DNA of 64,000 nucleotides from CAWCTB01 sp963798275 (GCA_963798275.1 CAWCTB010000009.1:165829-229828), one strand, 5' to 3'. Shown: positions 1 to 13,497, counted from the stretch's first letter. Numbers and translations are program-made. The notes: generated by a model from the sequence alone, not told the origin.

Positions 1-1131
1 CCGAGACCACCCACTCGTCCGGGAACTGCGAACCTTTCACCATGCCGATGACGTCATAGATCGTCGCCCACTGGTAGTTCTGCTTCAGCAGCATGTGGAC
101 CTTCACCGGGCCCGGTCCAACGTGATACGTGAACGGCAGCGCGCCCTGCCACTCGCGCGGCGACTCCGGTCCGCCCAGGTTCGCCATGATCGGAGTCGCA
201 TCGCCGTAGGACAACGGCGTCGTTGGCACCTTGGTCAGGTCGGTCGCCTTGCTCCGGCGAGAGTGCGCTGGCTGTCCGGCAGGTCCGGAACCGAAGCAAT
301 GCCCGGCGTCGTCGGATCGCCCGGATAGCGGAACAGGTACTGAATCGAGCCGCGCTGCACGGCTGTATCCGGACGGTACGGGCCCTTGGGATACTTGTCG
401 CCCCTGAAGTAGCCGTCGTCCCACGGATCGGAGTAGATGATGACGCCCACTGCGCCGAACTGTTCGGCGACGTAGGGCTTCACTCCGCGAAAGTTCTGTC
501 CGTAGCGGACGATGGCGATCTTCCCCTTCACGTCGATGCCCATCTCCTGCAGCTTCTTGAAGTCCTCCAGCCGGCCGTAGTTCGCATACACCACATCGGC
601 GGTGACATCGCCCGAGGGCGAATACTCATTGAACGCTGTGGTCACTCGCGGGTCGTCCTGGTACGGATCGTCGCTCACGTGCTCGCGCGAGGGGCCGTGC
701 ATCGTGACCCCATCCGGAGCCACGACATCAACCTTGATCTCGCCCGGCAGGTTCATCCAGATCTTGTATTCCTGGATGTAGGTATCGAGCCCCGCTTCCT
801 TGAACTTCTGCTGAACGTACTCCGCCGTCTTCTTGTCTTCCGGAGAGCCGGCCACGTGCGGCTCCGCGGTCAGAATGCGCAGATGTTCCTTTGCCAGTTG
901 CGCATTGGGCACGGCGAGAAACGTCTTCTCCACCTGCAGTTCTGGTCCCGGATCGCGATACCCGGTGATCGCGGTCGGCGGCGTGAAGGGAGCAGCCGTC
1001 TTTTGTTCCGCGCTCGGCGCGGCGGGCTGTTCCTGGCTGTAAGCGATGGGTGAAAGGTTGAGGGCGCAGATCAGTACAGCGGCAAGTAGGCGATGCAATC
1101 TGGGGAATCTCCTCAGGAATGTCGAGTTCAT
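1..1131 (-). CDS. M28-family metallopeptidase with PA domain, N-terminal part (runs off window start; frameshifted)
   Basis: The protein is secreted: starting at the second Met of the open frame gives a signal peptide (hydrophobic LLAAVLICAL) ending near IAYSQ. The next ~200 residues resemble glutamate-carboxypeptidase-II-like proteins (family knowledge): an M28 lead segment with EPHVAGSPED, then a protease-associated domain containing KGKIAIVRYGQNFRG and AVGVIIYSDPWDDG. The frame breaks at 247-264. Two single-base insertions about 15 bp apart restore the expected path RT-SPEQ-ATDLTKVPTTPLSY, and the protein then stays open to base 1 (GPGPVKVHMLLKQ, the end of the PA region). The zinc-binding catalytic half lies outside the window. 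The likely role is periplasmic or extracellular aminopeptidase or carboxypeptidase. The paired indels could be sequencing errors or a true lesion. Confidence 0.75.
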
Positions 1132-1391
1132 CAGATTACAACAGGATGCCAAGCTTCCGGCCATGGCAAGCAGGCTCGGCTGACGCGCTTCCCAGTGGAC
1201 TATCGCCTGACATCTCCTTTATTTCTTGTCGAGCGGAACCCACTGCTCGGTTATCGCGTGTGCTAAACTTCGCAACCGCGTTTCCCGAGACATCAGTGAG
1301 CAACTCTGAAATTTTGAGGAGGACCGGATGAGCGAGACCATCACTTCATATTTGTGTGGCGCGCGCGGTGCAGAAGAGGGCGGGCGCGACC

Positions 1392-2183
1392 ATGAAGTTC
1401 GTTCTCTGCATGGCTGGCCTGTGTCTGCTTTGCTCACCCCTCGACGCTGCGGGCCAGACGCCGGGACAGGTTACGTTCGTGAACTCGTGCCAGTACAGCC
1501 TGACGATTAATTCGACCGGCCCGCAGATCGGGACACTCGCTGCCGGGGCCCAAAAATCTATCGCTATTACGGCTTTCAACAAAGGCGGGGCCAACCGGAT
1601 CATTCCGTACCCGAACCTGGCCGACAATCAGTGCCCGAACTGCGATGACTGGACGGCCCTGGGTGGACCTCCGGGGACGAAGCAGCGGGAAGGCTACATG
1701 TGGATTGGCGACAACGCGAAGTTCGCCGCCTACTGCAACCCCAGCCTGAGCGGACGCGGCATTTGCGCGCTGCAGCACAATTGTTGCGGAACCCACATGG
1801 TGCAGGACGGCACCTATGGCACGCATTGGGAGTTTACTCCGCAGGGAACGGCGACCAACGACTTCGTGAACCTGAGCACGAACTATGGTTCCGGCCCGAA
1901 TTCGCCGCCGAAGTTATGCGGCCAGGGCGTCGATCCGAACGACTGCGTGGACAAGGCGGCCAACATCTTCTACAACGTGCCGATCACCTGGACTACGAAC
2001 ATCGACTGCTCGTTCTCCAGCAAAGGGACCAAGGTAAAGGCATCGAGCTGTCTCAGCGCCGATTGCCCGGATGCCTACCAGCACCCAACCGACGACAAGC
2101 AGGTGGCGTGCTCGGTCGACGCGAAACGATGGTACGTGGTGACGTATTGCCCGGGAGGATCGAAGCTGCCGAACGCGAAGTAG
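1392..2183 (+). CDS. Thaumatin-like secreted protein
   Basis: This 263-residue protein has a signal peptide (MKFVLCMAGLCLLC, cleavage near DAAGQ) and is cysteine-rich. It opens with VTFVNSCQYSLTI, the usual N-terminal strand of thaumatin/PR-5 proteins. Near the end it has CPDAYQHPTDD and WYVVTYCP, matching the family's conserved C-terminal CPxAY...DD...YxVxFCP block. About sixteen cysteines are compatible with the family's eight disulfides. The ATG at 1392 was preferred over upstream in-frame starts because it places the signal peptide at the terminus. Plant and fungal relatives bind or cleave beta-1,3-glucan; whether this one does is unknown. It stands alone, divergent from the M28 gene. Confidence 0.75.
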   Translation: MKFVLCMAGLCLLCSPLDAAGQTPGQVTFVNSCQYSLTINSTGPQIGTLAAGAQKSIAITAFNKGGANRIIPYPNLADNQCPNCDDWTALGGPPGTKQREGYMWIGDNAKFAAYCNPSLSGRGICALQHNCCGTHMVQDGTYGTHWEFTPQGTATNDFVNLSTNYGSGPNSPPKLCGQGVDPNDCVDKAANIFYNVPITWTTNIDCSFSSKGTKVKASSCLSADCPDAYQHPTDDKQVACSVDAKRWYVVTYCPGGSKLPNAK

Positions 2184-2571
2184 GAAAGTGCAAGCCCGAG
2201 CGAAGAGCTTTCAACCCCGAACATCACGTTCAGTTTGACATTGCCGCTGGACGACGGTTCGACGCCGAGTGCGCGACAAGGAGCAGCGGCAAGCGACGGT
2301 CTGCGAGCGGGATTTCAACGAACTACAGGGGATGGCTAGCAGGTTACGATGGATATGGTATGCAACGCCGGTACTGAACAGCGGATGCGAACTGATCAAG
2401 TGACGATCAGATTACCGCATTCGGAGTCACGGGGTCACAATCCTCCGTGACGAATGTCCTGCTGTCGGCATGACTTTGTGTATACGCTGACAAGTGTCGG
2501 GGGTAGGAAGAAGCACCCTCGTGACCTCACCGGGCAGGCGCCGGGCCCAACTCGCGAGAGGAGTCCATTGA
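2184..2571. other. Intergenic region, no gene recognised
   Basis: There is no convincing coding frame or RNA gene. A ribosome-binding stretch (GAGAGGAG) sits at about 2554-2561, just before the TTG start of the next gene. Confidence 0.4.
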
Positions 2572-4177
2572 TTGGGTTGGTACTTACGGAAATCGTTCAG
2601 CTTCGGGCCACTTCGGCTGAATCTCTCGAAGTCTGGTCTTGGGTACTCATTCGGTGTAAAGGGAGCGCGCATTGGCAGCGGACCACGTGGAAACTACGTC
2701 CACATGGGTCGGTACGGCCTTTATTACAGACAATATTTCAATCAAAACACCCTGAACGGCGAGCCAACTCACAAGGTACCCGTTACTCCAAGCGAGCCCG
2801 AAATCATCGGTACGGCTATCCCCACGGCGGATGTAGGCCAACTGCACGACAACTCAGCTGACCAGCTGCTTAGATATATCCGCGAGCAGCACAGCAAACG
2901 GGTTGTCGCCCCTTGGGTGTCATCAATTGCTTGCCTAATCCTACTGGGGATGATCGCTAGAGAAGTTGCCCTGTGGGTTGTCGCGTGCTGCATCCTCTTG
3001 GCCATCGTCGCGCATTATCTGATCAGCCGATTTGATGCTGGCCGTAAGCGTGTACTGTTGACCTTCAATCTCGAAGATTCCGCAAGCACGAAATACGCCT
3101 CCCTTCGGGACGCCATCAAAGCACTCACCTCCTCCCAGAAAATCTGGCGCGTCATTACCAGGGACCGCTCTTTGGACACGAAATACACGGCCGGAGCGAC
3201 TGAAATCATAAGTCGTAAAAATGCGACGATCGCAATGTGTCCACCTCCGCACGTTGAAGTGAATGTACCAATATGGAACATGGGGTTAAGCGACCAATCC
3301 TTGTACTTTTTCCCTGATCGAATGCTCGTGTATCAGGGGGCACAAATAGGCGCGGTCCCCTATGCGGATGTAAACGCCACCTGTTGTACGACGAGATTTG
3401 TGGAATCTGATGGTGTTCCGACCGACGCGCGCGTGGTGGGAACGACTTGGCGTTACACCAATAAGGGCGGGGGGGCCGGATCGACGCTTTGCAAACAATC
3501 CGCAAATTCCCATCGCTGAATACGCGCAAGTGGTGCTTCGTTCGAAGGCGGGCCTCAATTTCTTGCTACACAGCTCGAATGCCGCGGCAGCACAGAGATT
3601 CGTCAGCGGGTTGTCCATGTATGGCTCGACCGTAATGACCACGCAGGTCGCGGAAAGTTCGGGCGGGTCCATGCCGGATAAGACTGAATCCTCCTTAACG
3701 AACTCGGCGTTGGAGGGTTGGGGTTGGGCTGCGGCCCCCGTGCTTCTTGCCGTTATGCTACTCGCAATGGCGGTCGGTCCCCGTGGGAGTTACTTGCAAA
3801 CACCTCGACCACAAACCCCTGCCCAGACAGGAATCATTCAGCAGCCTCTTCCGCAGGTTCGAATTTTGCGCCAGAAGGGGATGCAGGTTGTCGTGGCCAT
3901 ACCAGCCGGAACTTCCGATTCGGATTTACTGCGCCTACTTGACGACTTGCGTGTAAGAGTTAAAACGTCACGACTTTCAGAATTGGGTATTGACACATCA
4001 CAACGGCCATCTCCTCCGTCTGGCGGAGCGATTTTTGTTTTCAGGACCGACGGAAAGACGGTTCCAACACTGGCGGAGAGCGACGCGACTCTCAAGTGGA
4101 ATCGCAAAGAGACCACTGCGACTCTGCGCAAAGCTGATGGAAAGCATGTCCCAGCGTTCGGATCGGCTGCGCAGTAG
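2572..4177 (+). CDS. DUF4236 domain membrane protein (frameshifted at a G7 tract)
   Basis: The first ~50 residues (MGWYLRKSFSFGPLRLNLSK, then GLGYSFGVKGARIGSGPRG) match the DUF4236 domain, a short module of unknown function. Two membrane segments follow (VSSIACLILLGMIA and ALWVVACCILLAIVA), then a soluble region with AVPYADVNATCC. The first frame ends at 3519. The conserved continuation (GGPDRRFANNPQIPIAEYAQ) is in the next frame. Removing one G from the run of seven at 3469-3475 joins the two into a ~530-residue protein with a third hydrophobic segment (AAAPVLLAVMLLAMAVG) and a hydrophilic tail. The start is TTG at 2572, which keeps the DUF4236 N-terminus exact and has a purine-rich RBS about 10 nt upstream. 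Function is unknown. Confidence 0.65.
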
Positions 4178-4239
4178 AAAGTGATCACGCGTGGTTCTTG
4201 GCGGCGCGGATGGTCGCTCATGAATATGATCGTGTGCTT

Positions 4240-4400
4240 TTGCTTGGTAGCTGGCGACTGCGAACCGGAAGCTGAATGGTTGGGACGGACAGATTTGAAA
4301 TGCCTAACACGCTGACTCTGCGAGCAAGCGCCCCTCGCAAGCGTGGATTCGGCGCCTTTGCTGGCGGTGCGGCGAGAGAGTTGGGGGATGCGCCGATCGC
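4240..4400. repeat. Outlying degenerate copy of the tRNA-Pro 3'-end repeat
   Basis: Positions ~4278-4310 read TGGTTGGGACGGACAGATTT, a diverged copy of the reverse complement of the tRNA-Pro acceptor/T-arm. The same flank as the array units at 5.5-5.8 kb follows (CACGCTG, CTCTGCGAGC, GCGCCCCTCGCAAG). A word repeat of the GGTAGCTGGC type precedes it. The copy lies on the far side of the TauE gene from the other copies, so the gene sits between repeat units. Confidence 0.6.
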
Positions 4401-4580
4401 TGACAGCTGTAGGCTGAACGGTCGGCCTTATCGGCCTTAAAGGAAGATTTCAGAACGTGGTTCGCCCTAGCCGCGCGAATGTCTGCCCCAGCCCGTCGTC
4501 CAATACGGACGAGGAAGGTCGGGCACCCCGCAGTTTGAATAGCAGATAAGGACAGGCCGGACTACCTAACCAATCAGGTT
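4401..4580. other. Intergenic, no gene recognised
   Basis: This is the sequence downstream of the TauE gene's stop codon. No gene or convincing terminator was seen. Confidence 0.3.
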
Positions 4581-5318
4581 TCAGCCGCTAATCGCCTGCA
4601 CCAACAGCGCCGCTCCCGTCAGCACCAAGCCAACGTAAACATACTTTAGAAATGAGTCTCCCCGCAGCCGATGATTCAAGACCCGGCCAATGAAAATTGC
4701 CGGCAAGGCGAGCGGCAGCGACAGCAGATAGTAGCGCGTCACCGCAGGTACCCACAGGCCTGCGAGCCAATAGCCTGCCATACCGATCAGACTGGCGGGG
4801 AAGAAGTACGCCTGCAGCGTTGCCCGAAAGTGCTGCGCAGACCAGCGGCGCATCGCCCCATACAGGGCCAACGGAGGCCCATTCATGCCGTAGGCCCCAC
4901 CCAGTATGCCGGCGCAAAAACCGCAGCCGAGCAGCCACAGCCGCCGCTCGCTGTGAATCTCCGGCGGCTTGCGGCCTCTCAACGCGTGGGCCGCGAAGGC
5001 CATGATGATCGCTCCCAGGATCGCTTTGACCAGGCGATGGTTGCCATGGGTAAGCAGCACGAGCCCCAGCGGTATGCCGAACACAGTCGAGATCACAAGC
5101 CAACCCGCACTGCGAAGGTGAATGTTTCGCCAGTCCTGCGCAACGATGATGGCGGCGACCGTTATCGAAACCAGCACGGCCAGCGGGGCAGCAACGTTCA
5201 CCGGGAGGCGGAGTGCGAGCAGAGGAACGGCGACCAGAGCTTCGCCAAATCCGAAGACAGATCGGATCAACGTGGCAAGGAAGATGACCAATACGACATA
5301 AACTGTTGTAGCGTCCAT
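4581..5318 (-). CDS. TauE/SafE-family sulfite/sulfonate exporter-like permease
   Basis: This integral membrane protein has 245 residues and about eight hydrophobic segments. The family's N-terminal pattern is visible (LIRSVFGFGEALVAVPLLAL), and the second repeat carries GCGFCAGILGGAYGMNGPP. Family members are thought to move sulfite, sulfoacetate or similar organosulfur anions; the substrate here cannot be read from sequence. The start MDATTVYVV at 5318 was chosen because the ~90 in-frame residues upstream are translated repeat DNA. The gene is flanked on both sides by tRNA-Pro-derived repeats, which suggests it arrived as a passenger. Confidence 0.8.
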   Translation of the reverse strand: MDATTVYVVLVIFLATLIRSVFGFGEALVAVPLLALRLPVNVAAPLAVLVSITVAAIIVAQDWRNIHLRSAGWLVISTVFGIPLGLVLLTHGNHRLVKAILGAIIMAFAAHALRGRKPPEIHSERRLWLLGCGFCAGILGGAYGMNGPPLALYGAMRRWSAQHFRATLQAYFFPASLIGMAGYWLAGLWVPAVTRYYLLSLPLALPAIFIGRVLNHRLRGDSFLKYVYVGLVLTGAALLVQAISG

Positions 5319-5387
5319 GAAGCTCCGGTGCCCGGCCAGATCGGAACAACTCATTTGATCACACGGGAGCGGCGAGCGAGCGTGGGA

Positions 5388-5835
5388 CGGACAACTGCGG
5401 TGCGTTGCTTGCGCTGCCACGCAAGACTTGGGATGCTCGCGGTCGGCGGTAAAAGTGTTTTGGCTGAGAGTTGACGGCTGATAGCTGGAAGCTAAATGGT
5501 CGGGACGGGCAGATTTGAACTGCCGAACACGCTGTCTCTGCGAGCCAGGCGCCCTTCGCAAGCTTTGTTCGTGCGCCTTCGCGGCCCTACGGCGCAAGAC
5601 TTGGGGCGCTCGCGGTTGGCGCTAAAAGTGTTTTGGCTGAGAGCTGACGGCTGAAGGCTAATTGGTCCGGACTGGCAGATTTGAACTGCCGAACACGCTG
5701 TCTCTGCGAGCCAGGCGCCCCTCGCAAGCTTTGTTCGTGCGCCTTCGCTGCGCTACCGCGTAAACTTTGGGGTGCTCACGGTCGGCAGCAGATGTGCTTT
5801 GGCTGATAGCTGGTAGCTGATGGCTGGAAGGTAAT
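5388..5835. repeat. Tandem ~170-bp repeats containing tRNA-Pro 3'-end copies
   Basis: A partial unit (5388-5462) and two full units (about 5463-5636 and 5637-5804) lead into the real tRNA. Each full unit has the same order: a word repeat (CTGAGAGYTGACGGCTGA), then the complement of the tRNA 3' end with its T-arm (GGGCAGATTTGAACTGCC), then CGAACACGCTGTCTCTGCGA, a GCGCC-rich block and GTGTTTTGG. The tRNA part stops after the T-arm and no intact cloverleaf follows, so these are not functional tRNAs. All copies lie downstream of the tRNA 3' end, where tyrosine-recombinase att duplications accumulate. No integrase gene is visible. Confidence 0.75.
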
Positions 5836-5912
5836 TGGTCGGGACGGGCAGATTTGAACTGCCGACCCCTCGCACCCCAAGCGAGTGCTCTACCAGGCTG
5901 AGCCACGTCCCG
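5836..5912 (-). tRNA. tRNA-Pro (anticodon GGG)
   Basis: This is a 77-nt cloverleaf on the minus strand. The acceptor arm is CGGGACG/CGTCCCG with an encoded CCA. The D-arm is GGCTCAGCCTGGTAGAGC. The anticodon stem is CTCGC/GCGAG with loop TTGGGGT (anticodon GGG). The T-arm is GGCAGTTCAAATCTGCC. All stems pair. Confidence 0.95.
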
Positions 5913-6462
5913 ACGTAAACAGGCATCCGACTCGAGCGAACCGGAAGGGTTTCGAGGTCAGATTTAGTCTACCATTACGCAGACGGAAGGAGCAGGTTTG
6001 GAAATCGGGGAATTGTTCTTCTTTCTCCGCATCGCGCGACCTTAGGGTTGCCGCGAGCATCGGGCATGAGACTTCTCCCTCGCAGCATTTCGGTTATGTG
6101 GCCGGCACGGTCACGCCTGACGACCGTGTTAGTAAGCTTAAGTATTTAAACGACTTAGCTGGTACTAGCGAAGCTTCGACCGGGCTGCCCAGTTGCGCAG
6201 CCGGCTCCGCCGTCCGGGTACTGGTGGTCGTTCTGGGAGGCGTGTAAGTTGGCATTCTGCGGCGGGCCGCGCTGGCCGCGTTTGTGTAAACGCTGTGGGA
6301 ATGGTGTGGAAGGACGGCATGAGTCACCCAGCGACAGGCGCTGGATGGGCCTCTCACCACAGCATTGTTCTGCAATTCTCTGACGATGCGAAAAACCCTG
6401 TATTCATGCGGGTCGGAGCCGCATCGAGGGCGATTATTCTCGGGAATCTTGCGGCCGAGGGG

Positions 6463-6492
6463 TTGCGCGACCGCCAATCGATTTGGTATAAA
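6463..6492 (+). promoter_or_regulatory. Candidate sigma-70-type promoter in the rRNA leader
   Basis: TTGCGC (6463-6468) is separated by 18 bp from TATAAA (6487-6492), the latter in the context TTGGTATAAAT. It points toward 16S, about 600 nt downstream. The assignment rests on motif matching only. Confidence 0.35.
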
Positions 6493-7039
6493 TAGAAGTG
6501 TCAGCGAGAGGTACTGTTGTCGCTAGCGGATGCGGGATGGGTTTTGAATCCTGCAGGTGAAGCTGGCATCTAAGACACAGAGCCTTCATAAGCTGCCCTG
6601 GCCACAGGGCTGGAACCCGAGAACAGAGCTTCTCGGCAGGTTAGCGGTAATCGCGGAACCTCCAGTACAAGATCTTTAACGAACTTAAACGCTCCGGTGC
6701 CTTGCGCGCTGAAATATGGTGAAAAGGCTGCCGGGAGCGGCATACTGCGTGCGCTCCGCTGGAAAACGGCGTCGAGCAGCGTCCGGTGCTTGGCAAATGA
6801 GACCCGTAATGATTCGGGCACTCAAGTTGACGGCACGGAAATCCGCGTGGTATGTTTGAAAGGTTTCGAGGACAGACGGTCGGAGCATTGTGTCTACGGC
6901 CGTTGTTTATCCGAAGCGCCCGCCCAGTGCGGGGTCGCCCGGATCTTTGACAACAAGGTTGAACGTGCCAGTCGTGAAGATGCGTTCGAGTTTTAGTTCG
7001 AACGATCTCACATAGTTATTTCCGCCGTCGTGCCTTCGG

Positions 7040-7056
7040 GTGCGATGGCTGTTCTC
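7040..7056 (+). other. 5' arm of a possible 16S rRNA processing stem
   Basis: GTGCGATGGCTGTTCTC at 7040-7056 can pair, with a few mismatches, with GAGAACGTCATGGCAC at 8594-8609 just after 16S. Paired flanks of this kind form RNase III processing stems in bacterial pre-rRNA. The pairing was judged by eye. Confidence 0.35.
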
Positions 7057-7085
7057 CGACCTCCGTCGGAGAGCATTTTCAGGTT

Positions 7086-8876
<1,791 letters not shown>

Positions 8877-8953
8877 GGGCCTGTAGCTCAGCTGGCTAGA
8901 GCGCACCCCTGATAAGGGTGAGGTCGGTAGTTCGACTCTACCCAGGCCCACCA
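8877..8953 (+). tRNA. tRNA-Ile (anticodon GAT)
   Basis: This 77-nt gene has acceptor arm GGGCCTG/CAGGCCC, D-arm AGCTCAGCTGGCTAGAGC, anticodon loop CTGATAA on stem ACCCC-like/GGGTG, T-loop GTTCGACTC and an encoded CCA. It sits in the usual 16S-23S spacer position. Confidence 0.96.
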
Positions 8954-9021
8954 AAACAGTGGCTAGTGATTAGTGGCTAGTAGACAACTGGCGGCTGAAA
9001 GCTGGTGGCTGGCAGCTAAAA

Positions 9022-9097
9022 GGGGCTGTAGCTCAGCTGGGAGAGCACCTGCTTTGCAAGCAGGGGGTCACCGGTTCGATCCCGGTCAGCTCCACCA
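9022..9097 (+). tRNA. tRNA-Ala (anticodon TGC)
   Basis: This 76-nt gene has acceptor arm GGGGCTG/CAGCTCC (one G-U pair), anticodon stem CCTGC/GCAGG with loop TTTGCAA, T-loop GTTCGATCC and an encoded CCA. A GCTGGTGGCTGGCAGCTAA word repeat fills the gap between it and tRNA-Ile. Confidence 0.96.
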
Positions 9098-9124
9098 AAG
9101 GTATTGCCGCGGAGGCAAACTGCG

Positions 9125-9277
9125 ATGGAAGCACTCACCAGCTTGGGGCCGTTTTTGATACCCATTACGGCCATTGTTGTGGGTGGTGCGATTGCGATTG
9201 TGGTGCTGATCCTCCGGCATCAGGAGCGGATTGCGAAGATCGAACGTGGCATCGATCCGGATCGGCCTCAAAGGTAA
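9125..9277 (+). CDS. Small single-pass membrane protein encoded in the 16S-23S spacer
   Basis: This 50-codon ORF starts at ATG 9125, nine bases after a clean GGAGG (9111-9115), and ends in TAA. The product begins MEALTSLGPFLIPITAIVVG, continues with AIAIVVLIL as one membrane helix of ~23 residues, and ends in a charged cytoplasmic-type tail (RHQERIAKIERGIDPDRPQR). The tail, with its IEKG-like IERGID motif, resembles small membrane proteins I know from Acidobacteriota and others (DUF6249-like ends), but no family can be proved by eye. The gene lies 28 nt after tRNA-Ala and about 330 nt before 23S, so it would be co-transcribed with the rRNA unless it has its own promoter. It is easily missed at this length. 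Confidence 0.65.
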   Translation: MEALTSLGPFLIPITAIVVGGAIAIVVLILRHQERIAKIERGIDPDRPQR

Positions 9278-9419
9278 TTGCCCAGCTTGATGTTGGGCGT
9301 CAGTAGCGACAACCGTCTTATCTGTAAACGGTCAAACAGCGCGAGTCGCTTGGCGCCGAACATTGGGTTGGCAGCAACTCAAACCCACCCAGGTGGGACG
9401 CCGCAAGGCGGATGATTTT

Positions 9420-9443
9420 TGACAACTGAATAGCATTGGGTAA
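9420..9443 (+). other. 5' arm of the 23S rRNA processing stem (partner at 12621-12644)
   Basis: GACAACTGAATAGCATTGGG at 9421-9440 is almost exactly complementary to the TCAATGCTGTTCAGTTGT region at 12625-12643, with G-U pairs at the differences. The two arms enclose the whole 23S gene, as expected for an RNase III stem. Confidence 0.7.
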
Positions 9444-9608
9444 ATAACTACAAGGCGAGTAAGAAGAGTGATTTTATGAGTGCCTTAGACTCTGCTGGGG
9501 TCCCCGCGGCCGCAATACCGCGTCGGGGCGATGAGCAGAGCATAAGCATCATGAGGTTTGCTCGGCGCGGAGTCGCCGCAAGGCGGCTGTGAGCTGAGTA
9601 AATTTTGT

Positions 9609-12569
<2,961 letters not shown>

Positions 12570-12847
12570 TAAAATTTACTCTGCGCATCTGGCCCTAAAA
12601 ACGCCAGCGCGCTACTCGTGGTTACTCAATGCTGTTCAGTTGTGAGAGATCGTCGCAGGTGCGGTAGAGCGGTGCTTCAGCACCGCGTCCGCCGCGCCCA
12701 CGCAAATTCGGGCTTCAGCCCTATGAATGGCGAAGTTCTTTCGATTGTTCTTTAAAAGATTGGCGCGATGTTTGAAAGGGCACGGCTTGTAGCCGTGCCG
12801 TCAAAGGCTCCTTTGGGAGTCGGGGCTTTAGCCCCAGCGCCTAACGC
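12570..12847 (+). repeat. 23S-5S spacer with REP-like palindromes and a boxA-like site
   Basis: The spacer carries the 3' arm of the 23S stem (12621-12644) and then four compact palindromes: CGGTGCTTCAGCACCG (~12670), GGGCTTCAGCCCT (~12710), GGCACGGCTTGTAGCCGTGCC (~12779) and GGGGCTTTAGCCCC (~12822). The same palindrome types occur at 18.9 kb and 54.4 kb. Between the two pairs is TGTTCTTTAAAA (~12746-12757), close to the antitermination boxA consensus. The palindromes appear to be a mobile REP-type element inserted inside the operon. Confidence 0.65.
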
Positions 12848-12967
<120 letters not shown>

Positions 12968-12971
12968 AAAT

Positions 12972-13005
12972 AAAGGCCATCAAGAGAAATCTTGGTGGCC
13001 TTTTC
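12972..13005 (+). terminator. Rho-independent terminator of the rRNA operon
   Basis: A 13-bp stem (AAGGCCATCAAGA / TCTTGGTGGCCTT, one G-U) with a GAAA loop is followed by TTTT, directly after 5S. Confidence 0.9.
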
Positions 13006-13023
13006 CGTTGGTCAGCCGCGCAT

Positions 13024-13497
13024 TTACGTCTCAAGATATCCACTCCAGCGAATTCCAGGCCAAGGAATATTTTCTTCAATGGAGTGTAGTATTCCGTGTA
13101 AAGTCGTCCTGTGCTTTGGCCCGAAATCGTCGAAAACGCTCGCTAAACCATGTGTAATGCTCGCCGCGTTTCTGGCTCCTGCTCTTTTTGCAAGTCTTTG
13201 AAGTTGGAATTCAATACGTACGCTGCTCGCTGGCCCCGCAAGACTTTGCTCTGCACGGCGCAAATCTTGGAGCCGCTTCCTTAGCTGGTCAATCACGTCG
13301 GCTCGCAGCTTGGCCACGTCCTCGGGCTTGGGAAGCGGCAGGGATGTAGGAAAACCTTTCAAGGTCGTCAAATCCGAGGCATTCCACGCCTGTATCCGCG
13401 AAACTCTGAGAACGAGGTCGTAACACCGCCTACATAAATTCTTCGCATGTACGCGGAACCGTTCAGTCCCGCAGTTCGAACACCGCGTATTTCTCAT
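13024..13497 (-). CDS. Hypothetical protein with N-terminal CxxC...CxxC zinc knuckle
   Basis: The ATG at 13497 follows AGGAT at good spacing and gives a 157-residue protein. It begins MRNTRCSNCGTERFRVHAKN followed by LCRRC, a four-cysteine zinc-finger-like pair. The rest is charged and helical (KLRADVIDQLRKRLQDLRRA) with no motif I recognise. A DNA- or RNA-binding role is only a guess from the knuckle. The gene converges on the rRNA terminator and ends 19 nt beyond it. Confidence 0.5.
   Translation of the reverse strand: MRNTRCSNCGTERFRVHAKNLCRRCYDLVLRVSRIQAWNASDLTTLKGFPTSLPLPKPEDVAKLRADVIDQLRKRLQDLRRAEQSLAGPASSVRIEFQLQRLAKRAGARNAASITHGLASVFDDFGPKHRTTLHGILHSIEENIPWPGIRWSGYLET

Larger units (their letters stand above)
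5913..7085. other. Upstream leader region of the rRNA operon
   Basis: This ~1.2 kb stretch has no recognised protein gene. Small open frames occur on both strands (for example 6193-6495) but lack RBSs and family features. It should contain the rRNA promoter(s) and the 5' processing stem of 16S rRNA. A candidate promoter is listed separately. TTGACA occurs at 6947-6952 but has no good -10 box behind it. Confidence 0.4.

Noticed and set aside
5497..5700. Tandem tRNA-Pro-like sequences as extra functional tRNA genes
   Set aside because: Only the acceptor 3' strand and T-arm are present. No anticodon arm or matching 5' acceptor strand can be drawn.
6193..6495. 100-residue frame in the rRNA leader
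   Set aside because: There is no RBS and no recognisable motif, and the first half is Arg/Gly-rich as expected from non-coding GC-rich DNA.
6947..6975. TTGACA at 6947 as the main rRNA promoter
   Set aside because: No acceptable -10 hexamer lies 16-19 bp downstream.
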